Notes: a model not told the origin generated them from the sequence alone. Counted from the first letter of the stretch, positions 20,264 to 30,946 are shown. The stretch: 64,000 nt of DNA from Peronospora farinosa (GCA_947646735.1 CANTFK010000943.1:124001-188000), one strand, 5' to 3'. Numbers and translations are program-made.

Positions 20264-21670
20264 ATGCCACCGAAACGTGGTAAGGCTGATGGGTCGCCTG
20301 CAAAGGCGCCCATGCAGTCCAACACTAAGCGCACGCGCCGCGATTATTCGCAGCCGTCGCAAAGTGCTTCAGGCACTGAGGCGAATCTTCCATCTCACTA
20401 TAATGTGGATGAAGATCCATCTCTCATTGTAGATTACAATGAGAGCACGCCATTGCCATCACCCCAACGTGGAGATGAGCAAAGCGCATTGTTGGGACAT
20501 ATGTCCCCATCCTTTGAGGCACCCGTCCTTGAGGAAGCTTCTATGCTTCCTGCAAGCGAAGGTAAAGCCTCGTCGCCTGCGCCTACGAGCGCAGCGACTA
20601 AGACTGAGCACGCTACTTCGAAAGGAGTATTTGCGACTCAGTCAGATGTGACTCCTCAAGCTGATGTCTTGACAATCCATAATGGAGAGTCAGACTCAGG
20701 TGAGTGTGAGCTCAAAGCTCCACCAAGTACACCTTCGGCCTCACTAGCCCTCCGTCGCGAGGGCGGCTACGTGAGTGGTGGCTTGCCACCAATGCCACCT
20801 CCATCTGAGTGGATGAACTCGGATGGGTCTAGCGCAGCGCTTTTTCAGCGTGCAACTATAGACGCTCATAAATTTTATAGCGTCTTTCCCTTGTGGAAAA
20901 AGCAGGGCAAAGCACTTGGTCGTGCTTTCCCAATTCCAGTCGTGCTGCGTTCTAACGAAACAGCCGACGAATATGAAGCTGAACTTCGGCGCCGTGTAAC
21001 GTTGCAGGAAGATGCAACGAAACAACGGTCGCAGCGAATCAGCTTCGCCATGAAGCGTGCGCATGAAATCTTTGGTGGTAAGCGACCCCCAATAAATTCT
21101 CGCCACGCTTCTTCTGCTAGTCCATCCGAACCTAGCAGAAAGACGACAGCTGGTGCTGCTTCACATAAGCAGCTACCAGCCCAGGCACGTCGACGCGCAA
21201 AGCGTCCACAGACTCCCACGAGTAAAAGCTCGTTGGGTAACCCTTCCACTGGACAAGGATTTGGAGCTCTCCCTTCACAAACCGGTGGTCCAACAGCCTT
21301 CCAACAAGGAAGCGCGTATTCCCTTCCGTGTCCACCAACACAGGTGGCGCCCGATAGGAGCGGCGATTACGCCCACCTACTCGCGGCTGCTTACCCTGCT
21401 GCTGTTCAGTCGCAGGCTGAGCCCGCTGCGCTGAAGAGGCAGGTGACAGATCTCGAGAGTCAAGTCTCGCGACTGACTGTGGATCTGCGCGATGTGAGGA
21501 CGAGGGACCGTCAGGGGTATGACCGCCTGAAGACCCGTTTGGACATCTTAGAGCGACTGGTGATGAGAGACCCGCGTCAAGCGCGGAGTCTTCCTCGATC
21601 GCCGAGTCCTCTATCGCCTCGTTCGTACACGGGGAGCCTCTCGGCTTCCTCATCGCCGGATCGGCCGTGA
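20264..21670 (+). CDS. Family-D antisense ORF (468 aa), intact, unknown function
   Basis: Same architecture as the D2 copy: basic patch at 22-27, acidic Ser/Pro stretch, core 186-272, basic 308-314 (ARRRAKR), coiled coil 386-434, Ser/Arg/Pro tail. It differs from D2 at only a few residues (for example Pro for Thr in SSPAPTS). The ORF is uninterrupted although the sense pol in the same element carries many stops. A nuclear or nucleic-acid-linked role would fit the basic patches, but this is a guess. Confidence 0.75.
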   Translation: MPPKRGKADGSPAKAPMQSNTKRTRRDYSQPSQSASGTEANLPSHYNVDEDPSLIVDYNESTPLPSPQRGDEQSALLGHMSPSFEAPVLEEASMLPASEGKASSPAPTSAATKTEHATSKGVFATQSDVTPQADVLTIHNGESDSGECELKAPPSTPSASLALRREGGYVSGGLPPMPPPSEWMNSDGSSAALFQRATIDAHKFYSVFPLWKKQGKALGRAFPIPVVLRSNETADEYEAELRRRVTLQEDATKQRSQRISFAMKRAHEIFGGKRPPINSRHASSASPSEPSRKTTAGAASHKQLPAQARRRAKRPQTPTSKSSLGNPSTGQGFGALPSQTGGPTAFQQGSAYSLPCPPTQVAPDRSGDYAHLLAAAYPAAVQSQAEPAALKRQVTDLESQVSRLTVDLRDVRTRDRQGYDRLKTRLDILERLVMRDPRQARSLPRSPSPLSPRSYTGSLSASSSPDRP

Positions 21671-21866
21671 CGCTCGACTCACAGTCGACGTCACCATCGG
21701 TCTCGTTAGACCGATGCGGATATGTGATCTCTTCTGGATCAACATACCGTTTCAGACGACCCACGTAAAATACGGGGTGCGTCTTCATATACGGTGGGAG
21801 AGTGAGCCTATAATTTAGGTCTCCAACTCCTTCAACCACTGTAAAGGGCCCAATGAATCGGGGCAA
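21132..21866 (-). CDS. D3 Pol C-terminus: GPY/F module, linker, chromodomain
   Basis: As 7725-8459: PRFIGPFTVVEGVGD, FYVGRLKRYVDPEE, low-complexity linker, chromodomain with LVQWKGYPTSFYSWE. Fully open. The chromodomain and linker lie antisense to 20264-21670, with first codon positions of the two frames facing each other. Confidence 0.8.
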   Translation of the reverse strand: MPRFIGPFTVVEGVGDLNYRLTLPPYMKTHPVFYVGRLKRYVDPEEITYPHRSNETDGDVDCESSVTADPAMRKPRGSPCTNEAIEDSAIEEDSALDAGLSSPVALRCPNGSSGGHTPDGPSSSHRADPQSVARLDSRDLSPASSAQRAQPATEQQQGKQPRVGGRNRRSYRAPPVLVDTEGNTRFLVGRLLDHRFVKGELQILVQWKGYPTSFYSWESVDALRVDVPGLVAAYVKQHQLSSFC

Positions 21867-22125
21867 TAGCTTAGTAGTACCACCAGGTAGTACAGAGATT
21901 GCATGTTTAGGTAGGGTAGCAGTACTTTATAGCACTTTGTTCCCCACACTAAAGTGTTCATTGTTTTTGCGACCATGCTGGTCTGCAGATTGTTTTTGCT
22001 TGTCCTGTGCGCTTGCCATCGCGTCACGTACTTTACGTGTGATGGCTAATCGCTCATCCACAAAGCGCTGAGCTTCGCTCACGCTTTTAGCATCCAGCTC
22101 GCCGATGACGCCTCCAAGAGGTCGT

Positions 22126-22908
22126 TCATGGGTCGACGCTGTTCGACAACACTATAGTGTCATCATCAAGGAGCACTGGCATTTCTTGCCGTGCTTCCTT
22201 TGTGACACCTATAGGTGTCGTGACCACTGCTAAATTAGCAGTGTCACTAGGGCAACCTTGGCCCTCTTTGGCATTCGCACCGAGCGAAGTGAGGGGCCCT
22301 CCCCCACTAAGACTCGGGCTGCGTACAAACGAGACTGGCATTCGAGGATGACGCAGTCCGTTAATGTAAAACGGTGTTTCACCCGTACTGGCGTGAACAC
22401 TATTATCAATAGCGAACTCCACGAATGGAAATTGCTTGCTCCATTCTTTAGGAGTCGCTACTGTACGCAACACATCCGCCACGACTCGATTGGCCCGTTC
22501 TGTTTGGCCATCAGTCTGGGGATGATCAGCTATTGGCATGTGGAGCTTGCTACCCAGCAGCTCAAACACATGTCGCCAAAAACCCGACGTAAAACGCGGA
22601 TCCCTGTCCGATACTATGGACTCGGGCATCCCGTGTAGTCGATACACGTGATCCATAAACAAGAGGGCAGCCTCTTTTCCTGAGATCTTGGTGCTACATG
22701 GTGCCAAATGCACCATCTTGCTCAGTCTGTCTACAAAGACGACGAGCCCCGTCCTGCCTTTATGGTCAGGCGGTAAGCCAAACATGAAGTCCAAACTGAC
22801 CGACTTCCAACATTCAGTTGGAATCGGCAGTGGCTTCAGTGGCGCACTGCTAGAAGGTGCAGGCTTTATGCGCTGACACTCTTCGCAAGAGCGAATATAA
22901 TTGGCCAC
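22126..22908 (-). CDS. D3 integrase core
   Basis: A 260-residue open frame: zinc-finger end IRSCEECQRIKP, SLDFMFGLPPD (first Asp), SDRDPRFTSGFW (second Asp) and QTDGQTERANR (Glu). A TAA just upstream, in the YR*VANYIRS region, cuts it from the HHCC domain and is present in D2 and D4 too. Integrase would join element DNA to the chromosome. Confidence 0.82.
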   Translation of the reverse strand: MANYIRSCEECQRIKPAPSSSAPLKPLPIPTECWKSVSLDFMFGLPPDHKGRTGLVVFVDRLSKMVHLAPCSTKISGKEAALLFMDHVYRLHGMPESIVSDRDPRFTSGFWRHVFELLGSKLHMPIADHPQTDGQTERANRVVADVLRTVATPKEWSKQFPFVEFAIDNSVHASTGETPFYINGLRHPRMPVSFVRSPSLSGGGPLTSLGANAKEGQGCPSDTANLAVVTTPIGVTKEARQEMPVLLDDDTIVLSNSVDP

Positions 22909-23073
22909 TTACCGATATAGGTGGGGCCACCAAAATTCCTTTGACACTCGTAAGAATGTCTTTTCACGGCCCAGATGCCCACTAGATGGCGCATCATGGC
23001 ACTCGTGAAGTATCATCAGCTTGAGATCTGTGTCATGAGGGACATAGATTCTCAAGGGATCACAGGGTGACAG

Positions 23074-23643
23074 TTAATGCCATAACACGCCATCACTGTA
23101 ACTAAAGCGATTTAGTTTCGCTTTGAGGTGCGACGGAAGGGTAACCTTTCGTGCACCAAAATGATCCAACAGCAGGCGACAATGTTCGTCCTGACTGTAA
23201 CACTCCTTGATATGGGAGGCCATTGAGCTCGTCACATGGTAGGCCTTCATGGCTGCCAATGTTGACGACTCAACTTGTGCTTTCGCACGAGACACACTAT
23301 CCTGGCGTCTTGCCTCGAAGTCTGGTCTGCGCGATAACGCGTCATCCAAGACATTCGACTTACCCGGCTTATATTCAACTTTGAAATTAAATTCAGATAA
23401 GAATGGTAGCCATCTCGCCATTCTCGGCGAGAGGTGCGGTGAGTTTATAGCGGTCCGCAGTGATGCGTGATCCGTATAAACCACAAAAGTTTCGGTGCCC
23501 AAGAGGTGCACCCGAAACTTCACAAGGGCATACTTAATTGAAAGTAGCTCCTTGTCATGCACAGGGTAGTTCAGCTCGGCAGCTTTCAAAAGCCGAGTCT
23601 GATAAGAAATGACACGGTCAACGCCGTTGTCATCCTTCTGCAT
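23074..23643 (-). CDS. D3 RNase H and start of the integrase zinc domain
   Basis: A 189-residue open frame: NYPVHDKELLSIKYALVKFR, YTDHASLRTAINSPHL, VLDDALSRRPDFE, then a spacer to the integrase N-terminus. Open here, broken in D2. Confidence 0.8.
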   Translation of the reverse strand: MQKDDNGVDRVISYQTRLLKAAELNYPVHDKELLSIKYALVKFRVHLLGTETFVVYTDHASLRTAINSPHLSPRMARWLPFLSEFNFKVEYKPGKSNVLDDALSRRPDFEARRQDSVSRAKAQVESSTLAAMKAYHVTSSMASHIKECYSQDEHCRLLLDHFGARKVTLPSHLKAKLNRFSYSDGVLWH

Positions 23644-24663
23644 GAGCGCGCTGCCGTTTGCAAAATTGCTTGCATCGCAGACGACTAAAGGGCTTATCCG
23701 CGTCTGGCAATGCCAAGACCGGTGCCTCTACAAGAGATTGCTTCACTGAAGTGAATGCATCTTCTTGTTCCTTTGACCAAGTCCATTCTGTATCCTTTTT
23801 CAAAAGAGAAGACAATGGCTTAGTCTGCTCCGCATAATTCTTGCTGTACTTATGCAAGTAATTAGCGAGCCCAAGGAATTGGCGCAGATCCCAAACGTGC
23901 CGTGGGACTGGCCATTCCTTTACAGCCTTTACCTTTTTTAGGTCTGCTCGTACACATGTGTACCTACGACGCAGCCCAGTACAGGTATCTCGGGGACCCC
24001 TATTACGCACTTTTGCAAGTTCACGTATAATTGGGCGTCACCCAGTGTCTGCAACACAGCGTCTAAATGACGCTTGTGCGACTCTATCGCGCTCAGACCG
24101 TCCTCCGCCTTACTATGCAAGAATACATCGTCAAAGTAATGGGGCGCGTAAGCACGGTGCTGACGCATCACGTGAGCCACCACTCGGTTGAATGTTGCCG
24201 GAGCATTTTTCAACCCTTGTGGCATCACAAGCCACTCCCACAGCATACCGCTTGGGGTGCTTACTGCCGTTTTGTCTACATCGGTATCTCTCATGAGAAC
24301 CTAATAGTAGTAGCCATCCTTCAGATCCAACGCGGAAAAGATAGTTGACTTTCCCATGGAATTCAACAAAACATCTTTCCGCGGGATCGGCGTTTGAGCC
24401 GGTATGGTGGCCGTGTTCAGCTTATTATAAGCATGAACCACGCGCCATCCACCCGTGGCTTTACGCACACAGAAGGTCGGGCTGCGGTGAGGCGACTTGC
24501 TCTCACGTACATGTCCCGCCTTGGCTCGCTTGTCGAAGAACTCATCGATGTAATCGACTTGTTCCTTCGGCAACGGCCATTGCCTGGTCACACAATACTT
24601 GGTGCCAGGCTCCAGGTCAATCTCGTGCCTGATGCCCCTATCGGCTGGTAGGCGGTTCGGCAC
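23630..24663 (-). pseudogene. D3 reverse transcriptase
   Basis: Same motifs as in D2, including YFDDVF. It carries the D2/D3-specific stop after GYYY and the two frameshifts common to all D copies. Confidence 0.82.
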
Positions 24664-25371
24664 TTATGCTGGAAACACGTCACGGTGTTTCCACAGAACA
24701 TCATAGAATGGGCTGTCCTTCAAGGCATCTCAGCCTTGAGCAGCGAGCCTTGTCTTCTTGTCGGTCTCCAAGACACTCTCGTCCATTGTGGATAACGAGC
24801 AACAGTCCACCACGTTATCTTCTGGAACCGGTGCGACTATCTCGTGGATCTTTCCTTCCTTCAGCTCGGACAGGAACAGATCCCACGTCATCTACGAGAG
24901 ATTGACTATCTCCTCGGCAGATGCCAAGACAAGTAGGAGCACCTAAGCTGAGGAAGCCTCCGGCATTTTGTCTTCGACGGCCTCGAACAACTCGTTCGTA
25001 GGTCCGTCCTCTTGGACCGAGACTGATCCGAGGGTCACTCATTTCGATGTGCCCTTGATCGTCTTAATACGCCTGGTGCTCGTTCTTCGAGTCACCACGA
25101 CCTTTGACCTGGAAGAAGGTGTCGTTGCTATCTCAGCTAACGCACTCCTTCAAACCGCACCAGGCTCTTGGCTCTGCGCCAGTTCTTGTGGCGCTTGACT
25201 TCCTGTCAGCCCACCATCAACTACCACAGGCTCTCGGCTCTGTGCAGGACTATTGGACGCATGACTACCTGTCATCGTACCATTCACTACACCAGTCTTT
25301 TCGACCTGGGTAGGAATATGTGTCACCTGGCTTTCCGCCAGAGCACTTCCAACTACACCACTCCTTTAGAG
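24664..25371 (-). pseudogene. D3 protease-RT linker with shared stops
   Basis: A continuous frame is visible but holds at least six stop codons at the same positions as in D4, plus one private to D2 and D3. Confidence 0.65.
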
Positions 25372-25899
25372 CTAGGTAATTCCTGGTGCCGATTGACATA
25401 CCGTCATCACACTCTCGACTGTGTTGGACACGGCATCAGCCACATAAGCCTCTCGCAAGAGCACATCCTTTCCGGTGTCTTGCGTAGAGCTAGCGACTGT
25501 GCGTGTACGCCATTCTATCCCTAGTTGGTGTTTAGCCAACCAAGGCATGCCTAGGATGAGGTCATACGGACTCTCCATACCTAGCACTGTAAGCTTCTCT
25601 TTACAAGAGAAGTCACTGAAACTGAAGGCGAGTTCAACTTGAACTCCCTCCGATTTAGCGAGCGCGCCGTTCGCTAAACGAACGATCGCCTCTTCTCGCT
25701 TGCCATCCTGGCAAAGCGACTCATAACTCGCTGGTCTCTTTTTCAGAGCCTCGAGTTTCACAAAGTTTTGTGATGCACCCGAATCCACGAGAAGGGTCAT
25801 CACTTGGTCATAGCCTCTTACTCGAGCGCTACAGACCAAAAGGGTTGAGGTCCGACCTTTCGGAACCTCAGGGACTATGCTACCCATTTGTTCGATCAC
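25372..25899 (-). CDS. D3 aspartic protease
   Basis: A 175-residue open frame with the catalytic box LLVDSGASQNFV and the second-half motif DLILGMPWLAKH, as in retropepsin-like Gypsy proteases. It would cut Gag-Pol. Starts shortly after the gag stop. Confidence 0.85.
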   Translation of the reverse strand: MIEQMGSIVPEVPKGRTSTLLVCSARVRGYDQVMTLLVDSGASQNFVKLEALKKRPASYESLCQDGKREEAIVRLANGALAKSEGVQVELAFSFSDFSCKEKLTVLGMESPYDLILGMPWLAKHQLGIEWRTRTVASSTQDTGKDVLLREAYVADAVSNTVESVMTVCQSAPGIT

Positions 25900-25949
25900 T
25901 CTGAACTTAGGGGTAGCTTCAGAGTCCGCGACAGTAGGGCATCCCGCCC

Positions 25950-26991
25950 TTACTGCGCTCCCGCATTTCCCGACCCATCTTGGGCAGGTGCTGAACCCGT
26001 GCGTCGTGCACGCTGGTTTTTCGCACCTCCCTTCGGGTTGGGCGACCTTTTGCTGGCTGCCTTAGCACCAGCAGCTACTTTGGCATAGCAGCGAGCCATT
26101 ATATGGCCTTGCTTGCCGCACTTGTAGCAGATCACATCTGCATTGCCTAACTTCATAGGAGTGGCATCAGACTTCTCGGACGACGGCCTGTAATAGGCTG
26201 TCGCCGAGCCGCTGTTGTAGGATTGCTCCTCAACTAAGGCAATGTCAATTGCCTCTTCCATCGTCGCTGGCACCTTTCTAAAAAGAGCCTGACGCGATGG
26301 GCCATGCCTAAGTCCATTCATGAACGTGGCCACCTTGATACTTTCAGGTATCGGTTGCCCATAAATGGACGCCGACAGCGAATGCATCTTCTGCACAAAT
26401 TCTTGCAGAGAGCGTTTCGCCTGTCGTGCTCCAAAGAAGCGCGCCATAAGCAACACTTCGTTGTTAGGCGGCTGATACATAACGTGAATCTTTGCCTTAA
26501 AGATCGCCCATGATGGAAATGCATCAGCATTTGTCATCAGCGCAGAGTATGCCCACTCTGACGCTTTGCCACGCAAGTTGGACATGGCATACGACACCAT
26601 TCTGGTGTCGTCTTTGATGAGCTGCGCCACTTCACATTGCTCAAACTGCTAATAGCCAGTGAACAATCGTGTGAGGGCTAGTTCCATCGAACTTCGGAGG
26701 GTCCATCCGAATGGGCCTCGGTTGAGCAGGCCGGGCAGAGAGCGTTTCAACAGTTCTGTTGAGCGCCTCATTACGTGCCTGCTCAAGCCTAAGCTCATCC
26801 TGAGTCTTAGTGATGGACTCAGAGGTGGCTTGGCTGTTTACCTCGGACGCGTTTCTACGCTGTCCGAGCACAAACGCCTTAAATTGCTCCAACTGAGCAA
26901 CATGTTGCTCAGTTGGCCAATGCAAGAGGTTGACCAGGGCTTGTTCACCAAGTCCCAGCGCCGTATGCTCTGCCTCATTGAAGGCGACCAT
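25950..26991 (-). pseudogene. D3 Gag, frameshifted
   Basis: Reads PPKFDGTSPHTIVHWL, MSNLRGKASEWAYSAL, MYQPPNNEVLLMARFF and the zinc knuckle CYKCGKQGHIMARC. One extra A near 26645 (relative to D4) splits it into 26991-26641 and 26630-25950. The first few codons come from family-A sequence because of the 26974 junction. Confidence 0.82.
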
Positions 26992-27069
26992 GACGAGCTG
27001 TTAATTGCGAAAGTGACACCGTCTTTGTGGGACCCGATGGGTCCCCCTTAACCACCCTTACGAGTGAAG

Positions 27070-28215
27070 ATGACAGTAGTCATGCACCAAATCCGTTACC
27101 TTAACTTGGTGCTGAAGATGCGCTAACAGCGTTACGTGACCCTCCTGACGTATCGCCAACGGTGACGGTTACTAACCCACTCGACGAGCAACAACAGCAG
27201 ACCATCGACCAAGAGGAAGGTGCCAAGCGCCGGACAAAAAATATGGCGAGACTTCAGGACCACCGACAGTATAGGTTCAAGCCACCTACGGTGGAAGAAC
27301 GCCTAAGGAAGCATCTGGGCATTCCCTTTCTGGTTGGACCATTGGGCCTGAGGCCATTTCACCCGAGGATGTTGCTACGCAAACGGCCCTTCGACAACGC
27401 TATCTGGAACCTCTCATTATTACGCAAAGCCAATACTTGGCAAGCCTCAACAGGAAAGTGCGCGGTGCGCCAGTCCCTCCCATAAAGGGCGTTCCCATCC
27501 TTCTGTTCGCGGGGGAATTCGAGGAAGAGGAAGACACGGATTTTAGCCGCTGGGCGCATTATGCGCGACGTTTAAGCAGCATGTGAACCCTACGGTCAAG
27601 TGCCGATGTGGCAGATGTTCGTCTCGAACGAAAATGCGTTACAATTACGCTGAACTGAAGGCCCGGGGAAAATTGAAATCCCAACGAACGCATTATTCGT
27701 CTGCTACCCAGCACCCCAATGTTTCGGCTACACCTGTAGCCGCGAGTCCACGACAGGCCAAGGCCGCTAACTCGCCTAACCCCACCACTACAGGTGAGAA
27801 GCGTCATCGCCAACAGGTTGGCCCTGCGCACGACGCTCAAAAACGTCCACTGCGTATGGGCAATCCTGCCGCAGGGGAACCTCGAGCTCCCATGAGTTCC
27901 ACGACTCGGGATATCTCCGCCACTTTACCAGATACTGGTTTTGACCATGGAGGCGACGCTTCTGTAGTAGACGCTCCACATGGAACTGTAGGTTCCCCTG
28001 CGCATCGAGCAAAGGAGGCGGAGGCCGGTGTATCGGCACAAGCTCATGCCGAGCTTGTTCAGGAGGTGCGGTCCTTTCGTGAGGAAAGGCAGACGATGAA
28101 TTCCCGGCTTGCGTCCCTGGAAGAGAGTCGGACCCGTATGCAGGGTCAACTTGACATGTTGGCGCAGATGATTCGTCCCGCAACAATGCCAATGGGCTCG
28201 GCGCGAGCGCCTTAG
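27070..28215 (+). pseudogene. A antisense ORF, unknown function
   Basis: Opposite to A pol. Pieces in three frames: an acidic N-terminal stretch (SEDDSSHAP, EDALTALRDPPDVS), then DEQQQQTIDQEEGAKRR; then SPEDVATQTALRQRYLEP and KGVPILLFAGEFEEEED; then 27583-28215 open, ending in a coiled coil (AELVQEVRSFREERQTMNSR). The layout resembles the D antisense ORF, and the coil again lies antisense to the pol linker. Confidence 0.6.
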
Positions 28216-28294
28216 TGAATACTTGGGACGGATCCCGATATGGCTTGAGCATGCCGACGTAGAACACAGGATGTGTACGCAATTTGCGCGGCAA
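27788..28294 (-). CDS. A Pol C-terminus with chromodomain
   Basis: Open frame RTHPVFYVGMLKPYRDPSQV, a linker, then LQFHVERLLQKR and QYLVKWRRYPESWNSWE, a chromodomain. The frame is a remnant; the upstream integrase is broken. Confidence 0.75.
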   Translation of the reverse strand: MPRKLRTHPVFYVGMLKPYRDPSQVFTKALAPSPLALLRDESSAPTCQVDPAYGSDSLPGTQAGNSSSAFPHERTAPPEQARHELVPIHRPPPPLLDAQGNLQFHVERLLQKRRLHGQNQYLVKWRRYPESWNSWELEVPLRQDCPYAVDVFERRAQGQPVGDDASHL

Positions 28295-29279
28295 ATTAAA
28301 CGTATACGCTGTGCCTTTCTTGGCAACGACCGTAAAGGGTCCGATACAGCGCGGACGCAGATTTGTCTTAAAGACAGCAGATACTACATTGGTAGGTAGA
28401 TTTTTTTAGCATTTAATAATACTTAGTCTCCGACCTCATAATCATCAATACAACTTGTGCCTTTAGCATCCGCATATTCTTTTTGTTTGTCTTGGCTATC
28501 AGCCATTGCGTCTTGCACATGTCGTAAGACATTCTGTCGCGTTGCGAGAAACGTATTCACTTCTAAAACTAATTCGTAAAACGATGATCATGGTCAGAAA
28601 CAATTGCCACTGGCAAGCCATGTTGGCGAAACACTTGATCGATAAGCAGCTCCGCTGTACCTTCACCATCGATCGAGTCTGGCGCAGCCGCTAAGTGAGC
28701 CATCTTGCTCAAACGGTCAACAAAGACCACTATACCCGTGTTGCCATGCGAATCTGTGGTAGGCCAAACACAAAGTCTATACTAATGGACTCCCAGCACC
28801 CAGTGGTAATCGGCAAACTAGCTAGCGGCGCTGCCGAATGGGGCGAGGGTTTCACCCGTTGACGTACGCACATATGTTCTCACCCATTAATATAATTTGG
28901 GCCACCAATAACGTTGGCATATTGCCCCATAGGTCTTTTCACCACCCAAATGACCCCCGATGGCGGTGTCATGTACCTCATAGAGGATACGATACTTTGG
29001 GTCCTCGTCATGAGGAACCACAATACGCGGAGGATCCGCCACATCTGTACGATAGTACAACAGCCCCTGATCGATAGAATATCGATGGAGGCTCGCACGT
29101 AATCGTGCCGACAATTTAATGTCCGAGTCTTTAAACTCCTCACTGCCAAGAGCATGTAGCAACGCTATACAGTGATCATCTTTAGCATACGCCGTACGAA
29201 TGAGATCGGTGATAGAAGACGACAACGTCGTAACATGAGCAAGCTCATTTTCAGGTCTGCGTGACAACGCGTCAGCCAA
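28295..29279 (-). pseudogene. A integrase
   Basis: 29279-28887 gives ADALSRRPENE then the zinc-binding YEVHDTAIGGHLGGEKTYGA and RYWWPKLY. Downstream the core is scattered over frames (a piece near 28700 reads as the Asp-Arg-Leu-Ser-Lys-Met region). The core is too eroded to work. Confidence 0.7.
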
Positions 29280-29630
29280 AGCATTTGCTTGCGTGGCCTA
29301 TACTTCACCTCGAAGTTATATTCAGCAAAGAAAACCTTGGCCATCCTCTGCGAGCGATGCGGCGACCGCATCATCTGAGATCACAAAAGGCTTTGAGCCC
29401 AGCAGATGAACTCTGAATTTGACCAGGGCATACTTCATCGCAAGTAGCTCTTTGTCATGAACTTGATAGTTCTTTTCTGCAGCTTTCAGCTGGCGAGATT
29501 CAAAAGCGACCACAAGCTCACGGCCTTCATCATCTGTTTGTAACAGAGCACTGCCAATGGCAAATTTCCGACGCGTCACACACGACGCTAAACGGTCGTT
29601 CAGGGTCTGGCAAAGCCAAAATAGGAGCAT
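29165..29630 (-). pseudogene. A RNase H
   Basis: Reads GSALLQTDDEGRELVVAF, ESRQLKAAEKNYQVHDKELL and KYALVKFRVHLLG; then a deletion removes the TDHASL box and the frame changes. Confidence 0.75.
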
Positions 29631-29667
29631 GAAGAAGGCTAGCTTTCACCGCTTAAAAAGCATCCTC

Positions 29668-30405
29668 TTATTCGGCACGCCAACACCATCCTACATCCTT
29701 TATAAGGAGATTAGATAATGGCCGAGCCATATCAGCGTAATTCTCGCTGTACTTGTGTAAGTAAGTGGCAAGGCCAAGCCATTTACGCAATTCCTTCTGA
29801 GACTGTGGAACAGGCCAATTTACTATGGCTGTAAACTTAGCGGGGTCCGCTCTGAGGCCTCGCTTCCCAATGAAGCACCCTGGAAAGGGGATCTCTTCGG
29901 CCCCGAAGATGCACTTAGATGCATTAGCATATAATTTATTAGTGCGCATGCACTCGAGCACAGCTCGTAAATGAACAATATGGTTCTCAATATCTGACCG
30001 CCCATGTTCAGCTCGACTATGGACAAAAATGTCATCAAAATACGTCTGTGCATAACTTCGATGGGGTCGAAACAATTGCGTCACCAAACGGTTAAACGTG
30101 GCCGGAGCATTAGATAGCCCCTGGGGCATCCCTAACCACTCCCAGAGCATATTGCTCGGAGTACTAACAGCAGTAAGCGGAATATCACTAGCTCGCATAA
30201 GCAATTGGTAATAACCATCCACTAAGTCGAGCGCACTGTACATGGTACAATCGACCATATTGTTCTGAAGAACATCCTTTCTAGGTATTGGCGTCTGCGC
30301 AGGTATAGTGGCTGCATTGAGCTTATTATAAGCATGAACGATGCGCCACTTACCATTCGGTTTTTTAACACAGAAAGTGGGTGTCGAGTGCGGAGATTTG
30401 CTGCT
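29668..30405 (-). pseudogene. A reverse transcriptase
   Basis: Open for most of its length: HSTPTFCVKKPNGKWRIVHA, YSALDLVDGYYQLLMR, MLWEWLGMPQGLSNAPATFN, the active site YFDDIFVHSRAE, and RKWLGLATYLHKYSENYADM. Upstream of about 30405 the frame meets a stop, and part of the fingers region is lost. Confidence 0.8.
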
Positions 30406-30942
30406 GCCGTGTTACGCAGTATTTGGTTCTAGTAACCAAGTCAATTTAATGACGTACACCCTTAGAAGATGGTAGAAGCGACGGTGGATCATAGCACACC
30501 ATGTCCTGAAATTACTTACCTAAATGATAGTAGGGATCCGAAGGATTCTTCTAGGTCGATCATCCACTACGCGCACTAAGTGCCGCCTTTGTATCTTCAA
30601 GGACTGTCTCATCGACAAGCGAGGATGAGTTCAGCTCGAGGTTAAGTCGAATGACCACCATATCGGATAGATCACTAGCCTTCAAGGCTTGATGGAATGC
30701 GAGACGAACGGTTATACTGTCACCCTTGCGCTTCTAGCGCCTCAGCATACAGCTTACTCCTTTCAAAGGAAAGACGTCAGACATAATTACCTGACGCCCC
30801 TGAGTCAATTAGAATTGACCATGGTTTATCAAAACCCTAAACGATTGCCGACACAACCAAAAAGCCTGGCTTTTAATCTTGTTCCATGGAAGCATCCACA
30901 GAACCACCTGGGGCTAAGCCCTGTTTACCTTTACCTCCTAGA
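30406..30942 (-). pseudogene. A protease and linker relic
   Basis: LIDSGASGNYV, the aspartic protease box, is readable at about 30790-30825; the rest is broken by stops. Insert G separates it from gag. Confidence 0.6.
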
Positions 30943-30946
30943 GGTT

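Larger units (their letters stand above)
19047..25437 (+). repeat. 6.39-kb segmental duplication, copy 2 (probable source)
   Basis: Counterpart of 5641-12028. This copy is the likely source because both edges lie inside continuous elements: the F 3' LTR on the left and the D3 protease on the right. At the other copy both edges are abrupt joins. Confidence 0.85.
19556..26974 (-). mobile_element. Gypsy family-D element D3, 5' end truncated
   Basis: Minus-strand element with 3' LTR 19556-20157 and the whole coding region down to gag. Homology to D4 stops at 26974, near the gag start, where family-A sequence begins. The 5' LTR and primer site are absent, so the junction is a deletion or rearrangement rather than a clean insertion end. 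Confidence 0.88.
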
